Assembly (NCBI GenBank): GCA_023213315.1
Contig: JAKCPI010005089.1
Span: 310,001 to 374,000, forward strand
DNA from: Euborellia annulipes
Lineage: Eukaryota; Arthropoda; Insecta; Dermaptera; Anisolabididae
Direction: 5' to 3'
Length of the DNA stretch: 64,000 nucleotides
The stretch's first letter is position 1, and every line of letters starts with the position of its first letter. Shown here in pieces: positions 48,335 to 59,746 of this stretch. Under the pieces are notes generated by a model. That model saw nothing but the letters and a program-made list of their open reading frames with translations. It had not been told where the DNA came from and did not search any database. The translations under genes were made by a program, and so were the position numbers.

Positions 48335-48650
48335 ACATATGAAATAAAGATAAATATAATTTTCTTTATTGTTTTTGGCTGCCTGGATATCCTCACCACT
48401 CAATATAAGAATTCCTTACTATTCACTTTGTATAAAAAGAGTAAAAGATAAAAAAAAAAAAAAATTCAAAAGTAATATTTGTTTTGGTTTCTAAAATATA
48501 ACAAGAAGAATAGAAAAAGAAGGAAAAACTATATTATTTAACAAACGAAACAGGCCAAGAATTATCAATATTAGTTGCAAGAGGTTTACTTGGCTTGGAG
48601 TTGGTTGCAGGTGGAGATGCAATTTAGGAATAAATAAATAAAATTTAATA

Positions 48651-48708
48651 TCAGACGACCAACCGCGGCAAATTGGTTTCGATTCAGAATAACCATCATC
48701 AGGTCTGA
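48651..48708 (-). ncRNA. Hammerhead ribozyme motif with full stem III
   Basis: Minus strand: TCAGAC / CTGATGA / T / GGTT..AATC / GAAA / CCAAT..GGTTGG / TC / GTCTGA. Stem I 6 perfect pairs; stem III about 5-6 pairs closed by A-U; cleavage triplet GUC. One extra T lies before stem II, which is short. Confidence 0.6.
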
Positions 48709-48938
48709 AATTTACAAAATTAATTGATAAAATAAGGTAAGACATCCAAAACATGACTGTCAATTAAAGATATTCAAGATAACAGCACAAACTCACCAAA
48801 ATCCTATGTTTTATTTCTTTTGGTGATCTCGAAACATAGGAAGGATTTTGGTGAGTTTGTGCTGTTATCTTGAATATCTTTAATTGACAGTCATGTTTTG
48901 GATGTCTTACCTTATTTTATCAATTAATTTTGTAAATT

Positions 48939-48996
48939 TCAGACCTGATGATGGTTATTATTAACCGAAACCAATTTGCCGCGATTGGTCATCAAT
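48939..48996 (+). ncRNA. Hammerhead motif, stem I lost
   Basis: TCAGAC / CTGATGA / T / GGTTA..TAACC / GAAA / CCAAT..ATTGG / TC / ATCAAT. Core, stem II and stem III are better than in its partner, but the 3' strand of stem I no longer pairs. Confidence 0.45.
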
Positions 48997-49085
48997 AAAA
49001 AATCCTGATAATAAATTTTATTTATTTATTCCGAAATTGCATCTCCACCTGCAACCAACTCCATGCCAAGTAAACCCCCAACTAA

Positions 49086-49200
49086 TATATGGACCCTGTT
49101 ATGCATTAGTGTGTCAAACGCCAAAAAATTAAAAATTAAGTTAAGCACGGAATATTGTTTCAAATGCTATAATTTTATGAAATTGTCCTAAAAAAAATTT
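49086..49200. repeat. One end of the 5,422 TIR family
   Basis: TATATGGACCCTGTTATGCA, TTAGTGTGTCAAACGCC, AAGTTAAGCACGGAATATTG. No second end. Confidence 0.55.
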
Positions 49201-49299
49201 CGTTTAATGACACAAATATGCAGGCCTTTTGGCATATATATATATATATATATATTTCTAGATGTGAAAAACTCTTCTTCATCTCTCATAAAATTCATA

Positions 49300-49347
49300 T
49301 ATGTACTGAGGATGGTCTCTGTATAGGAGCCGAAATATTTGCAAATA
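49300..49347 (+). ncRNA. Hammerhead-like motif (CTGAGGA)
   Basis: TGTA / CTGAGGA / T / GGTCTC..GGAGCC / GAAA / TATT / TGCA. The core fits CUGANGA with N=G; stem I has 4 pairs (one G-U) and stem II is imperfect. Confidence 0.35.
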
Positions 49348-49794
49348 AATTGAAGTAGTGAGAGAGAAAACGGAAGCTGGTTTTTTTTTTCTCCTTATCG
49401 TCATCAACTACGATTCCCAGCTACAAGTTTCTCCAATTTTTTTATCCCTTCCAAAAAATAAGAATTGTCGAAGACATCAAAATAGGCATTTGTTTATGAG
49501 ATGATTTTATCACTCGGGGCTAACTAAATCCGGAGAATAGGGCGGATGAGGGAGCAATTCGTATCCCAAATGGATTTTGCCATGGAAATTCCACATTTGT
49601 GCACCATTGCATTGTCTTCTCACGAGGTAGTCTGCTATTAATGGATGTCAAACAAAAACTAAAAGATCTAGCTGGTTCAAATTTCGACAGGAGTCAGCTG
49701 ATAGTTGCCTGCTAACAGGAGCAATGTTGCCATTTCAGTTAAGAGGCGGAAAATTCTAAAAGTCACGGACTTATTGACCTGCCCTCGTATTTTC

Positions 49795-49940
49795 CCATGT
49801 TTATAAATTTTACCTCTTGAATTCAAATGTACCGAACTGTCGGAACTAATACATGTATATATCGGTGGAAACTAAATATATGTCGACACAAAAAATCTGG
49901 TGTGACCAGCACGGTGCACAACTTTCTTACCCAAGGGTAA
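49795..49940 (+). repeat. R1 3' end fragment
   Basis: TAAATATATGTCGACAC then AATCTGGTGTGACCAGCACG and GTGCACAACTTTCTTACC, half of the R1 hairpin. Confidence 0.5.
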
Positions 49941-49942
49941 GT

Positions 49943-51512
49943 ATTATAGGATTCTTAGAATATGAGCAAATTACAAGCTAGGAGGCAAGTCCCTCTGATT
50001 GCAAGTTATTCACATTCTAAACCATTAGATAAACAAAAGGTGAGGGTGTCAGCCAAACAGGATAGCCTCTATCGAATGAAAAACCCAATAAAAGAAAAAG
50101 TTTTGGCTTTAATTATGTGTTATCAATTAAAATTGTCTAAATTCTTAAGCGCCCCATACAGTCGGATCCGGCAATTTTTCACCACATACGCGTACGAGCC
50201 GGGCTCGCTTATAAGCGAGCCCGCGTGCTAAAAGTACGGCGTCATCATAAGTTCTTATAAAGTGCCCCGCTTTATAAGAACTTATGATGACATCAGTTAA
50301 TTAATTGCTTATTGGAGTTGTGGCTGTGATGTGATTATAATGGAGCCTATTGTGTTTTTAGTATTAATTAATATTTGTAATATTGATACTAATATATTCC
50401 CAGTAGGCTCTAATATTAATATAGGCCCTATATAATATACGGTATATGGCGACTGACTGACTTATTTGATTGCTATTTGTTTTAATTCACCCTCGACTGC
50501 CCGATTTGAACTATTTTATGTTTTTGAATTAAAACGTAATAAAGAATTGAATAATAATTAACCGGCATTAGAGCATATTGACGAAAACAGAGAGAGAATT
50601 TTGGTATTTGCTTATATGAACGATCTCATAGCCACTTGTAGGTAGTTGGAGTTGGTTCAGGCGACTAGTCTGCAGCCACACTGACTAGCGTGGTGCGCGG
50701 GAGGCATAACCTACAGGAGAGAGCCAACAACAATAACCTGGTAACAATAAGAACTAATATTAGAGTGGGATAAGTTGGTTGGGTTGGTTTTACTTACACT
50801 AATACACATAATGCAAGTGCACATGTGATTGAACCAGGATTTGTCAATAATAAAATTTATTTGCTTCATACAAAATTTTATAGCTCCTGTGCCCAAGCTC
50901 AGAGATAATAATTCTTATTGAATCACTTATCGCAAGTAAACCAACCCAACCAACTTATATACAAATATTATAATAATAAAATATAAAAAAATTTTGTTAA
51001 TATCTTTATTACAATTTTGTAGCCCAATAGCTGAACTTGGCCAAATAAATTCAGGCCGAAACGTCTTATTCTGAGTTTTATTGAAGCTAGAGCATTCCAA
51101 TTTGGCTGATATCTCCATCTCTCCATTATAATCAGTTAATTAAAGCTGAAACGTTTTCTTTTAATTTTTTATTAATATTATATTTGTATATAAGTTGGTT
51201 GGGTTGGTTTTATTTACGATAAGAATTATTATCTCTGACCTCGCGAGCCCGGCTCGTACGCGTGTGTGGTGAAAAATTGCCAGATCCGGCACGCGCACCA
51301 AAGTACAGCGTGTGGGGGCGCTTAAGAATTTAGACAATCTCAATTAATAACACATAATTAAAGCCAAAACGTTTTCTTTTATTGGATTTTTCATTCGATA
51401 GAGGCTATCCTGTTTGGCTGACACCCTCTCCTTTTGTTTTTGAATAGATTGCAAGCAGAGGGACTTGCCTCCGAGCTTGTAATTTGCTCATATTCTAAGA
51501 ATCCTATAATAC
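49943..51512. mobile_element. 1.57-kb nested foldback element
   Basis: Outer arms 49,943-50,240 and 51,237-51,512 are inverted copies (GAATATGAGCAAATTACAAG, GGTGTCAGCCAAACAGGATA, GCCGGGCTCG). Inside is a second pair, TAAGTTGGTTGGGTTGGTTT and its inverses near 50,770, 50,940 and 51,190, and a short palindrome at 50,247-50,290 (CATCATAAGTTCTTATAAAG). Hammerhead relic at 51,026. No transposase ORF. Confidence 0.75.
51026..51073 (+). ncRNA. Hammerhead-like motif, altered core
   Basis: AATAG / CTGAACT / TGGCC..GGCC / GAAA / CGTC / TTATT. Stem I has 5 pairs (one G-U) and stem II 4 pairs; the core CTGAACT departs from CUGANGA at two positions. Confidence 0.35.
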
Positions 51513-52011
51513 TTTTTAATTTAAATAATATTGTATGTTACTAATAATTAGGAAGATGAGATTTACCTAAGATGATTTCGTTTTTAGAAGAAAATCTCCT
51601 TTTTTTGAGAACAACTACGTTTCACTAGAAATAGTCGTCTCTCAATTAAAAGCATAGGGCGAGATGGTTGAACTCCAGGACCAGGTGTGATGTCATAGGT
51701 AGGTGATCTAAGGATAGTAGGAGGCAAGGAATGCCAAAAATTGGAACAAATCTAAAAAAAAAAGAAAATAAAGATAAGGATTAAAAGGAGAGGGGATTAT
51801 AATAATTATATGATTATTACCTTCGGTAATTTAAAGTTGTGTTCTGTGCTTGTCATACAAGAATCAAATAAATTTTGTAAGAAACGATTCAAATTTTTAG
51901 GGAATAAAGTGTCCTTTTTTGGAATGCCTAACCTTATTTTTATTTTTTAACGGGCTGCTTTATAATATCATCTTTTTACAATTCTGTTTGAAGTATTTTG
52001 TTGTTGTTTGG

Positions 52012-52086
52012 AAGGATTAGTCGAGTCTTTTAGATAAGACAATGTTACTAGGAGGCACCACGTAGAGGTTCCTTCCAAGCCCCCCA
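52012..52086 (-). pseudogene. Diverged copy of the 17,251 coding-like fragment
   Basis: The minus strand aligns to LGRNLYVVPPSN.. against VGRILFVVLPGN.. with roughly three quarters base identity and an in-frame stop soon after. It occupies the equivalent position 3' of the duplicated block. Confidence 0.35.
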
Positions 52087-52225
52087 AAAAAATTATCTTC
52101 ATCTTCTTTTAAAGATCTTGAAAGTGGTAGAAAATAAAAAGAAACAAATTCTAGGACATTCTTCGATCTACCAGTATTTTAATATTCGTAAATGATGTCC
52201 AAATGATTTATAGAAAAGTTTCTTG

Positions 52226-52320
52226 GATGAGGTGGCGAATAGCTAAGCCGGACAAGCTGCAGATTAAGGAACTGGGATTAAGGAATGTTAACTCGTTCGG
52301 GTTCGAGAAATCTCCTCATC
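52226..52320 (+). tRNA. tRNA-like sequence with long variable arm, probably a relic
   Basis: The acceptor ends pair perfectly over 7 bp (GATGAGG / CCTCATC), with an A-box-like TGGCGAATAGCTAAGCCGG and B-box-like GGGTTCGAGAAATC. At 95 nt it resembles a class II (Leu/Ser) tRNA, but the T stem is mispaired and no clear anticodon loop forms. A similar A-box stretch is at 28,143. Confidence 0.35.
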
Positions 52321-53059
52321 GCGATTGAAAGGTGCGAGATAATCTCACCCTCCAGTAACAGACACAAATAAGTCAATTTCAATTCTTGAATGTTGGAATT
52401 TTTACGTGGATGAAATTTTCTTTTCTTCTAAGTAATTTAACTTCAGCAACTTCAATTCTCGACTTGTTTCATTTTATCACAAGAAATAGTTTGTAAAATG
52501 TATGAGTGAGTGGCAAATATAATATAATCATTTACTGGACGGTTTTTTGCTTGAGGATCGAATTGTCAATTTTCTGAGATTTCATTCATGTTTTTTATAT
52601 TTTAGAAGATCATCTTCAAGTTATCAGAAAAAAAATTTTATTCTAACTAATAATATTCAATCGAAATTTTTTTATTTTTTATTTTTTAATATATTGGCCC
52701 CGGATGCCCGACAATGGCAAAATCTTCATTTGGCCAGAAATTATTTAAATGTATATAATTTTGTAATATATATTAATTTTATAAAATTTCAAAAAATTGC
52801 GTTTCAGCAATCACTCCTCTAATATCTTCTAGGAAAAACAAATAAGGGCATAAATTAAAATTTTGACATCATTGATTAAAGAACAAGGGAAATGAAAAGA
52901 TTAGAATCGATGGGCTGTGTAAGTTGAATACAACTTTTTGCATCGCTGGCTTTTTATATATTTATATTATGAAGTCAGATGTATAGTCAGCACATCTTTC
53001 GTCGTTCTTTTGGATAAATATTATTATTTATTTAAGAAAATGAGTCGTCCTAAAAAGAA

Positions 53060-54546
53060 AAAAAAATTGATTTAGTATTGACTCTAATCAGTTAATTATG
53101 AGAATATCAAGTTAGTGTACTATTTACCTTTCATTTGCGAGATTTCTTCTCTCACACTAATATTCATTAATTAAAAGTAAACACCAAAAAAATTATCTAT
53201 TTTAGTTTTCTGACAATAATTATTTACTTATGGAATATATTTAAATCTCAATTGTGTTATTAAACCTGAAAAAAAAATTAAATTAGTCTTAATTCTAATC
53301 AGTTAATTTATATGAATTTTGAATTGGTGTTCTAATTTATTTATGTTTACCTTAAATTTCCCAAAAAAATATTGAAAATTTTTTCTCTTCTCTCACTTTT
53401 TCTCACTCACATAACACTAAATAAAAAATAAACACCAAAAAAGATATTTTCATTTACAACAAAAAGTGTATGTGGTAAATGAAAATAAAGTCCTAAAGAA
53501 GTGCAAGGAGATTTTAATTAATTAATTATCCCTTGCTTGCCGAATACAAATTATATATATATATTTGATGAATATATATATATTTATATACCGTAAACAG
53601 GGAGTCTGAAGAAATTGTATCAGTGAGAATGAGTGTGATTTTTTGGATTACAAGCAAACGAGTGAGGGGGCTAACAGGGAAGAGATCCTACCTAGCCTAA
53701 CAAAATACGAAGACAATAGAGGGAGCATTTGTAACCCCGTCTCCACCATCAGATCGGTGGAGCCCTCGGGTTCCTAGCCAAAAGGAATGCGATTTTGACC
53801 TCCAGGCTATTCCTGGAGAAACGGCAATCCTTCCCTGACTCGCTTTACTTATAGAGCCACCTCAAACCCACCCTCAAAGATACAAAAACATCAGACTCCA
53901 AAATGCGCCAACAAAAGACGACTTTTCACAAAACACAAGAACACTTGAAACCTGGGCTTCGATCTTTCAATTAGATCTGGCCGCATCTCTTTATAAATAA
54001 ATGGAATAAATCAACGAGAATATCTTTCATTGTTTGGATCCTAAATTAAAGAAACAATTCAAGGGGTTCTAACAAAACGAATTAGCTATAAGATTAGAGT
54101 AGGCACCTGAAACTAATAGCACAACAACAACAACAACATCAACGACGACAACGAATATCCAACAAAGGCCTAAAATGAAAGTATTCTCGTTGATTTGTCC
54201 ACTATTGAATTCACGAAAAGTAGCTGCAGGTTCATAAAAAATCCCTCTCGTTGGTTCGTTGGCATGGTGCACCCTCCACCCCTCTATATTTAAATCTTTT
54301 AACTACATTTGAGGCGTAAAAATATATTTTCTAAATTATAAATATCAAAAAGTGAATACAATTAAAATTGTATTCGTTTAGCAATCACACACACCTTAAG
54401 CTGATGAGGAAATCCCGCGGCGGAAGAGGCTCTTTACTATTTGGCGCCAGCTGAAAAAAAGAACATCCTAAAAAGCTAACCTAATCTACCCCCTCTAATA
54501 TTTTTGCACCATGCATAATACCTTTGTTCTGTTGACCCTCAGGAAT
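53060..54546 (-). ncRNA. Terminal exon region, duplicated locus copy 2
   Basis: Homologue of 18,040-19,563, with acceptor TTTTTTGTTACAG at its upper edge (54,547). ATTCCTGAGGGTC.., ACAAAGGTATTATGCATGG and GCTTTTTAGGATGTTC match copy 1 with indels. Codons are not conserved between the copies, which favours a non-coding RNA. Confidence 0.45.
53594..53898 (-). ncRNA. 305-bp near-invariant structured block, copy 2
   Basis: One base differs from 18,322-18,626 while both flanks are much more diverged. It has the same hairpins (for example CTCCACC/GGTGGAG, CTCCAGG/CCTGGAG). The boundary is abrupt on both sides: CGAATGCG against CAAAATGCG on one, unrelated AT sequence on the other. Confidence 0.5.
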
Positions 54547-54637
54547 CTGTAACAAAAAAGAAAAAAATGAAATTAGAATAAAATCATTTATATATTTTTG
54601 GATTTATGTGTGTATGTCTAGAGAATAAAATATTCAC

Positions 54638-54793
54638 CTCCTGAGGGGTTGACGGTCGCTCGAAGCCCCTGCCTGGCACTCGTAGAGCTGATCCATCCCT
54701 GCACTCGTAGAGCTGATCCAGTTGATTGCACTAGGTGAACACTTAACACTGAACACTGAACACTGATCAAAATTGCACTGGGGAAACACAAAC
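54638..54793 (-). ncRNA. Internal exon candidate, copy 2
   Basis: Minus strand acceptor TTTCTTTTGCAG and donor GGAG|GTGAATATTTTA. The body contains CACTCGTAGAGCTGATCCA twice and (AACACTG)n. Several stops in all frames. Confidence 0.45.
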
Positions 54794-55003
54794 CTGCAAA
54801 AGAAAAATTGTTTAAGAATATATCCCTTAGAGGTCTAGCAATCTAATGAAATCAATTTTAATGATTTTATAAATGAAATTTAAAGGAGTACAATGCCCAG
54901 GGATTTATCTCCAAATAATGAATTTCTCGCAAAAACTTTTTATTCTAATCTATAGTTTGATCCTTAATGAATATATCTAACTATAAAATGTAAATGTACT
55001 TAC

Positions 55004-55138
55004 CAAAATGTAGAAATTATAGGAATCCTGGGTCGGAGCGACATGTGCCCTGTTATCCATGTCAAGCCCTCTCTGCACGACTAAAGGCGATGATTAAAGA
55101 TCGAGCAGACAAGCACAGGCAAGCAATAGCAGGTTAAA
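55004..55138 (-). ncRNA. Upstream exon candidate, copy 2 transcript
   Basis: Minus strand acceptor TTTTTCTTTCTAG at 55,139-55,140 and an excellent donor TTTTG|GTAAGTAC. 135 bp, less AT-rich than the introns. Confidence 0.4.
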
Positions 55139-55214
55139 CTAGAAAGAAAAAAAAGAGAGAATTACGAAAAATCATTATCTCATAAGTAAAGACAGGATAA
55201 AAAAGCATAAAAAT

Positions 55215-55375
55215 ATTTAAAAAAGTGCTTAAAAAAGGTCCAGGAGGGTCCGTACCAGACTAGGGGGTCCAGGGGGCCCGAGCCTGGGTAGAGGGTCTAT
55301 GGGGACTCGAGCCAGAGGGGTCAGAGTCAGAGTAGGGGGATCCCGGGGGGCCAGAGCCAGAGTAGGGAAGGCGCT
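55215..55375. repeat. GC-rich degenerate tandem repeat
   Basis: Repeats of about 28-32 bp built on AGGGGGTCCAGGGGGCC and GAGCCAGAGTAGGG. Confidence 0.5.
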
Positions 55376-55636
55376 ATTTACGGGGGATTTGCTTTACATA
55401 AACGTTTTTGCTGAATAATATTTTGAATTATTTTTAAAAATTATATAGATATTCGTAAAATAAGTTCAAATAAGCACGAAGGGGGAAAAAAATGCATGAA
55501 AACTGAAAAAAGCATAAAAAAATGCAATCTCAATTCAATTAGATTTTCGTAATTCGTGTAGAAATTAAATATCTAATAGTTGCCTATAAAATTGAGCCAT
55601 TTGCTTAAAATCCGGTCTCTACTCATAAGTATATAT

Positions 55637-55917
55637 CAAGGGCGGATACAAGGGGGTGGGGGTGGGGGTAAAGGGGGTAATTACCCCCCCCCTCCCCCCG
55701 AGATTTGAAAAAATACTTTTTTTCGAAAAAAAAATTTGCTTTTAATGTAAAGTTTTAAAAATTAATACTTAAAAATTTGATTTGTATTTATATTCTGACA
55801 AACAAGTACAAAATGCTCCTTTAAATTACTGAAATTAAGAAAAAAATGTGTGTTGTGCGACCAGTCACACCAAATTACCCCCCCCCCCCCCGAGAAACAC
55901 CTCTGGATCCGCCCTTG
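55637..55917. mobile_element. hAT-like MITE with exact 8-bp TSD
   Basis: Ends CAAGGGCGGATACAAGG and CTGGATCCGCCCTTG, flanked by GTATATAT on both sides (55,629-55,636; 55,918-55,925). The interior contains an R1 hairpin fragment (GCGACCAGTCACACC). The TSD is low-complexity. Confidence 0.75.
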
Positions 55918-55918
55918 G

Positions 55919-55953
<35 letters not shown>

Positions 55954-56174
55954 AGAGATAATTTAGTAAATATTTTTTTGAATATTTGGCATAATTGAGA
56001 CAAAAAAGGTCCCTATACGATGTTTTCCAATAAAAAAAATTCAAGATTTTACAAAAATATTTTTACCCTCCCAATTCGGGAATTTAAGTTATAAATCAGA
56101 AAGAAGCGAGGATGTGTGGATAATCTCTTCGCACTCTCATTAATGTACTCAAAAACAATACTAAAGGGAAGGTA

Positions 56175-56383
56175 CAGTGAGGGACAATATTAAGTCCCAC
56201 CCATGCGTTTTCTACTTGTGATTATTTCATTGTTTTTAAAGAAATATTATATATTTTTTAATGGAAACTTTTATGGTTCAAACCTAGAAAATTTCCAATA
56301 AAGATTTTATTTTCTTCTATAAAAACAATGAAATAATCACAAGTAGAAAAGGCATGGGTGGGACTTAATATTGTCCCTCACTG
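56175..56383. mobile_element. Tc1/mariner-like MITE
   Basis: CAGTGAGGGACAATATTAAG continuing TCCCACCCATGC, with the exact inverse at the right end. 209 bp, arms about 75 bp. TA precedes the left end; the right flank is TG, so one end has drifted. Confidence 0.7.
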
Positions 56384-56395
56384 TGCCTTTACGCG

Positions 56396-57035
56396 CGGTT
56401 CGTTGACTTCGAAAAGGCCTTTGACTCAATTAATCATCAACAACTATATGAAACCTCATATGATCTGGGCTTGTGTGGAAAAATTATAAATATAATAAAG
56501 AATTGCTACGAGAAAGGAACTATAGTTTTAGATTGGAAAGGAGAGAGCTCCAGAGAAATAAAAATTTAGGGTTAGGGAATAGGGAAAAGTTAGGGAATAT
56601 TGCAGTGAGATGCAATGAGCCCCTATTTATTCTCTTTGTTTATAAATGATATAGGAAAGTTTTTTAAAGAAAGGGGCCACGAAGGAATAAATATTGATAA
56701 TAAAAATTCTTTAATGGAGCTACTCTTCGCAGAAAATATATTAAATATCACAAAATCAGAAAGGGAATTTAAAATGAAATTGATAAATACTATGGTGAAC
56801 ACAACCATGCTATGCTGCTGAAATATGGACCATGAGGTATATAAATAAAATAGGTTTATCAAAACGTTATTACAGCTGCCTAAAACTACACCTAATTGCT
56901 ATATAACCCTTTATCAATGGTGTGTAAAAAAAAAAAATTAAAATTGAGTTAAACACGGAAAATTTTTTAAAAATTTTTTTATTTAATAATTTTTTAAAAA
57001 AATTTTTAAAAAAAATAATTTTTATTTTTATTTCA

Positions 57036-57086
<51 letters not shown>

Positions 57087-57720
57087 TTTTTTTAAATTTG
57101 TTTTTATATGTATCTAGAAATAGGCACAAATATAATAAAGACATCAATCATAAAGAAGACGTTAAATTGGTGGGTCAAAATGAAAGAGATGCCTGAAAAT
57201 AGGATACCAAAAATGTGTTTAAATAGTCCTATTTACCTAGACAATATACCCTTTAACAACAACCATCAAGACTTAAACTGGTTCACCCAATTAAAACTAT
57301 TATTAAGCACCATAAATTTACGATCCGAAGATATTAATAAGGACAACGTCAACAGAATAATAGAAAAATATGAAATATTTGATAGACAAGAAATAATAAA
57401 TCAAATGGAAAAATCGAAATATAAAGAACATTATAAAGAGATATACCCGGATAGCGGCCAAGCGAAGTACCTACTCTTGAGAAGTTCAATACAAAAACAC
57501 AGAATAGCAGCACAATTAGGACTAGCTAATGATAAGCATTTCATCCAACTGATCTATAAGGACTAAGTTTATAGGATCGATCCTGAAGAAACATGCACTG
57601 TTTGTAACTTGAAAGAAAAAGAGAATATCTTCCACATCTTATTTACCTGCCCAATGAATCATAACAGTAGGGAAAAATTCATAAAAAAATGGAAAGGGAC
57701 TGTAGTATTAATTTTTTACT
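56396..57720 (+). pseudogene. Decayed non-LTR retrotransposon (LINE) reverse transcriptase
   Basis: Pieces in order: FVDFEKAFDSINHQQLYE (RT finger motif), MSPYLFSLFINDIGKFF.. ending LLFAENI where LLFADDI is expected (catalytic Asp pair lost), an AEIWTMRYINKIGL fragment in another frame, then a 152-codon C-terminal stretch (57,108-57,566) followed by CTVCNLKEKENIFHILFTCP, a CxxC..HxxxxC knuckle typical of LINE C-termini. Several frameshifts and stops, and a poly-A/T tract at 57,030-57,090, interrupt it. The clade is uncertain. Confidence 0.75.
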
Positions 57721-57734
57721 AAATATAGAGGATA

Positions 57735-58765
57735 AAAATAAGCTAGATGATTTATTTTATTTTATAGTAGAGGTAATTAAGAGAAGAAGTTTGATCAAGT
57801 TCTAATGTACAGAAAAAAATTGTAATTTGATAATTTAATTGTTTGAATGTTAAGTGAAGTAGGTGGAAATAATGTGTAAAGATCGGAGAAAAAGAAAAAA
57901 AAAAGGAAAAATATTAAAAAGAAAAAGAGTAAACTCACTCACTTTGAATAGCGAAAAGCTGAAGACAAATTAATAAATTATTATATATATATATATATAT
58001 TTGAAATCGGGTGGAATGAAACAAGCTTTTAATTAGATCACTTGGTCACTTATATATATATATATTAGATTGGATCATAGTGAGGATTATCATTATTAAT
58101 ATTTATATATAACATTCATTTTTTCTATTATATTTTATTTGTTAAACTTTGAGTCAAAAATCCTTGTAAATCTTCAAGTATTAATTGCATACAAATATTA
58201 AGTGTTTGGAACTAAATTGTACTTGAAAATCACAGAATTAGAGACCTAAGGTTGAACAAATAAAATAAAAGAGAAAATTTTTTTTATTTATTAATAATGT
58301 GAACCAGTGGAATCCAATATATATAAATGGGGATATAAATTCATAAATGAATTTGATAAATTCATTCTCACCTCTTTCAAATTAGAAAATCATCTTTTAT
58401 TTTAAATATAAATAAAAATGATTTTTTCTAAAATATATATATACATGAGCATGTCAGCATTATAAAATAAGCTAGATGATTTATTTTATTTTATAGTAGG
58501 GGTAATTAAGAGAAGAAGTTTGATCTAGTTCTAATGTACAGAAAAAAATTGTAATTTAATTGTTTGAATGTTAAGTGAAGTATGTGAAAATAATGTGTAG
58601 ACAGGAGAAAAAAAAAAAAGGAAAAATGTAAAATAATGTAAAGAAAAGAGTAAACTCACTAAATTTGTATAGCGAAAGGCTGAAGACAAATGAATAAATT
58701 ATTATTATTATATATATTTGAAATCGTGTGGAATGGAACCAACTTTTGATTAGATCACTTGGTCA

Positions 58766-58796
<31 letters not shown>

Positions 58797-59204
58797 TAGA
58801 TTGGATCATAGTGAGGCTTATCATTATTAATATATAACATTCATTTTTTCTATTATATTTTATTTGTTAAACTTTGAGTCAAAAATCCTTGTCAATCTTC
58901 AAGCAGTAATTGCATACAAATATTAAGTGTTTGTAACTAAATTGTACTTGAAAATCACAGAATGAGAGACCTAAAGTTGAACAAATAAAATAAAAGAGAA
59001 AATTTTTTTATTTATTAATAATGAGAACCTGTGGAATCCAATATATATATATATATATAAATGGGGATATAAATTCATAAATAATTTTGATAAATTCATT
59101 CTCACCTCTTTCAAATTAGAAAATCATCTTTTATTTTAAATATAAAAAATGATTTTTTCTAAAATATATATTAATATATATATACATGAGCATGTCTGCA
59201 TTAT
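57735..59204. repeat. Tandem duplication, two units of about 735 bp
   Basis: 57,735-58,466 and 58,467-59,204 match along their length, from AAAATAAGCTAGATGATTTA through GAATGTTAAGTGAAGTA and TAGATTGGATCATAGTGAGG to CATGAGCATGTC.GCATTATA. The first unit begins inside the LINE tail. The AT microsatellites differ in length. Confidence 0.8.
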
Positions 59205-59746
59205 AAATATTCGTTTAATAATATTGAAAAAAGTTTAAAAAGAGGAAAAGATGAATATTATCCGATTCCAAAATGAAATCAAAACTATTTGGAAATTTAT
59301 TTTTTGTACATAAAAGGAAAAAATATTTAGGATTACAACTGCATCACAATAAGAATTACTATAAATTAATAAATCATGCTATCTATTTAAATCACATTTA
59401 GATTTTAACACGAATATTTTAAATAATAGATTTTTAATTAAGAAAGAAGTGTAAAATGACTTGTTAAAATTTCATTACCTGTAATCTGTCAGTCTGATTA
59501 TGATAATTTGGAACACAGATTATATTTAAAATTCACTCACATTTAAGAAAATAATTACAGAAATTAAAACAATTAAATACAAGGAAGGATTTAAAAAAGA
59601 ATATAAATAAATAAGAAATATGAAAAGAGATGAAAGGTTAACTGCCCAAATTAGTTTTGTAAAATGATTTAATTTGTTGGAAATAAATATTAAATAATAA
59701 AATCATGCGAAATGGAATAATTATCAAAAGAAATAATTAAATTTAC

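Larger units (their letters stand above)
48074..48407. mobile_element. Foldback element with two hammerhead ribozyme motifs
   Basis: 112-bp arms (48,074-48,185; 48,295-48,407) are inverted copies with very few differences: GAGTGGTGAGGATATCCAGG, CAGCCAAAAACAATAAAG, ATATTTATCTTTATTTCATA. Each arm carries a minimal hammerhead. The 109-bp centre has no ORF of note. Confidence 0.8.
48583..49075. mobile_element. 490-bp foldback with hammerhead in each arm
   Basis: Arms 48,583-48,811 and 48,832-49,075 are inverted copies: GGTTTACTTGG.., GAGTTGGTTGCAGGTGGAGA, AAAACATGACTGTCAATTAA, ACAGCACAAACTCACC. The loop is about 20 bases. The only long divergence is around the hammerhead 3' side in the right arm. 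Confidence 0.8.
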
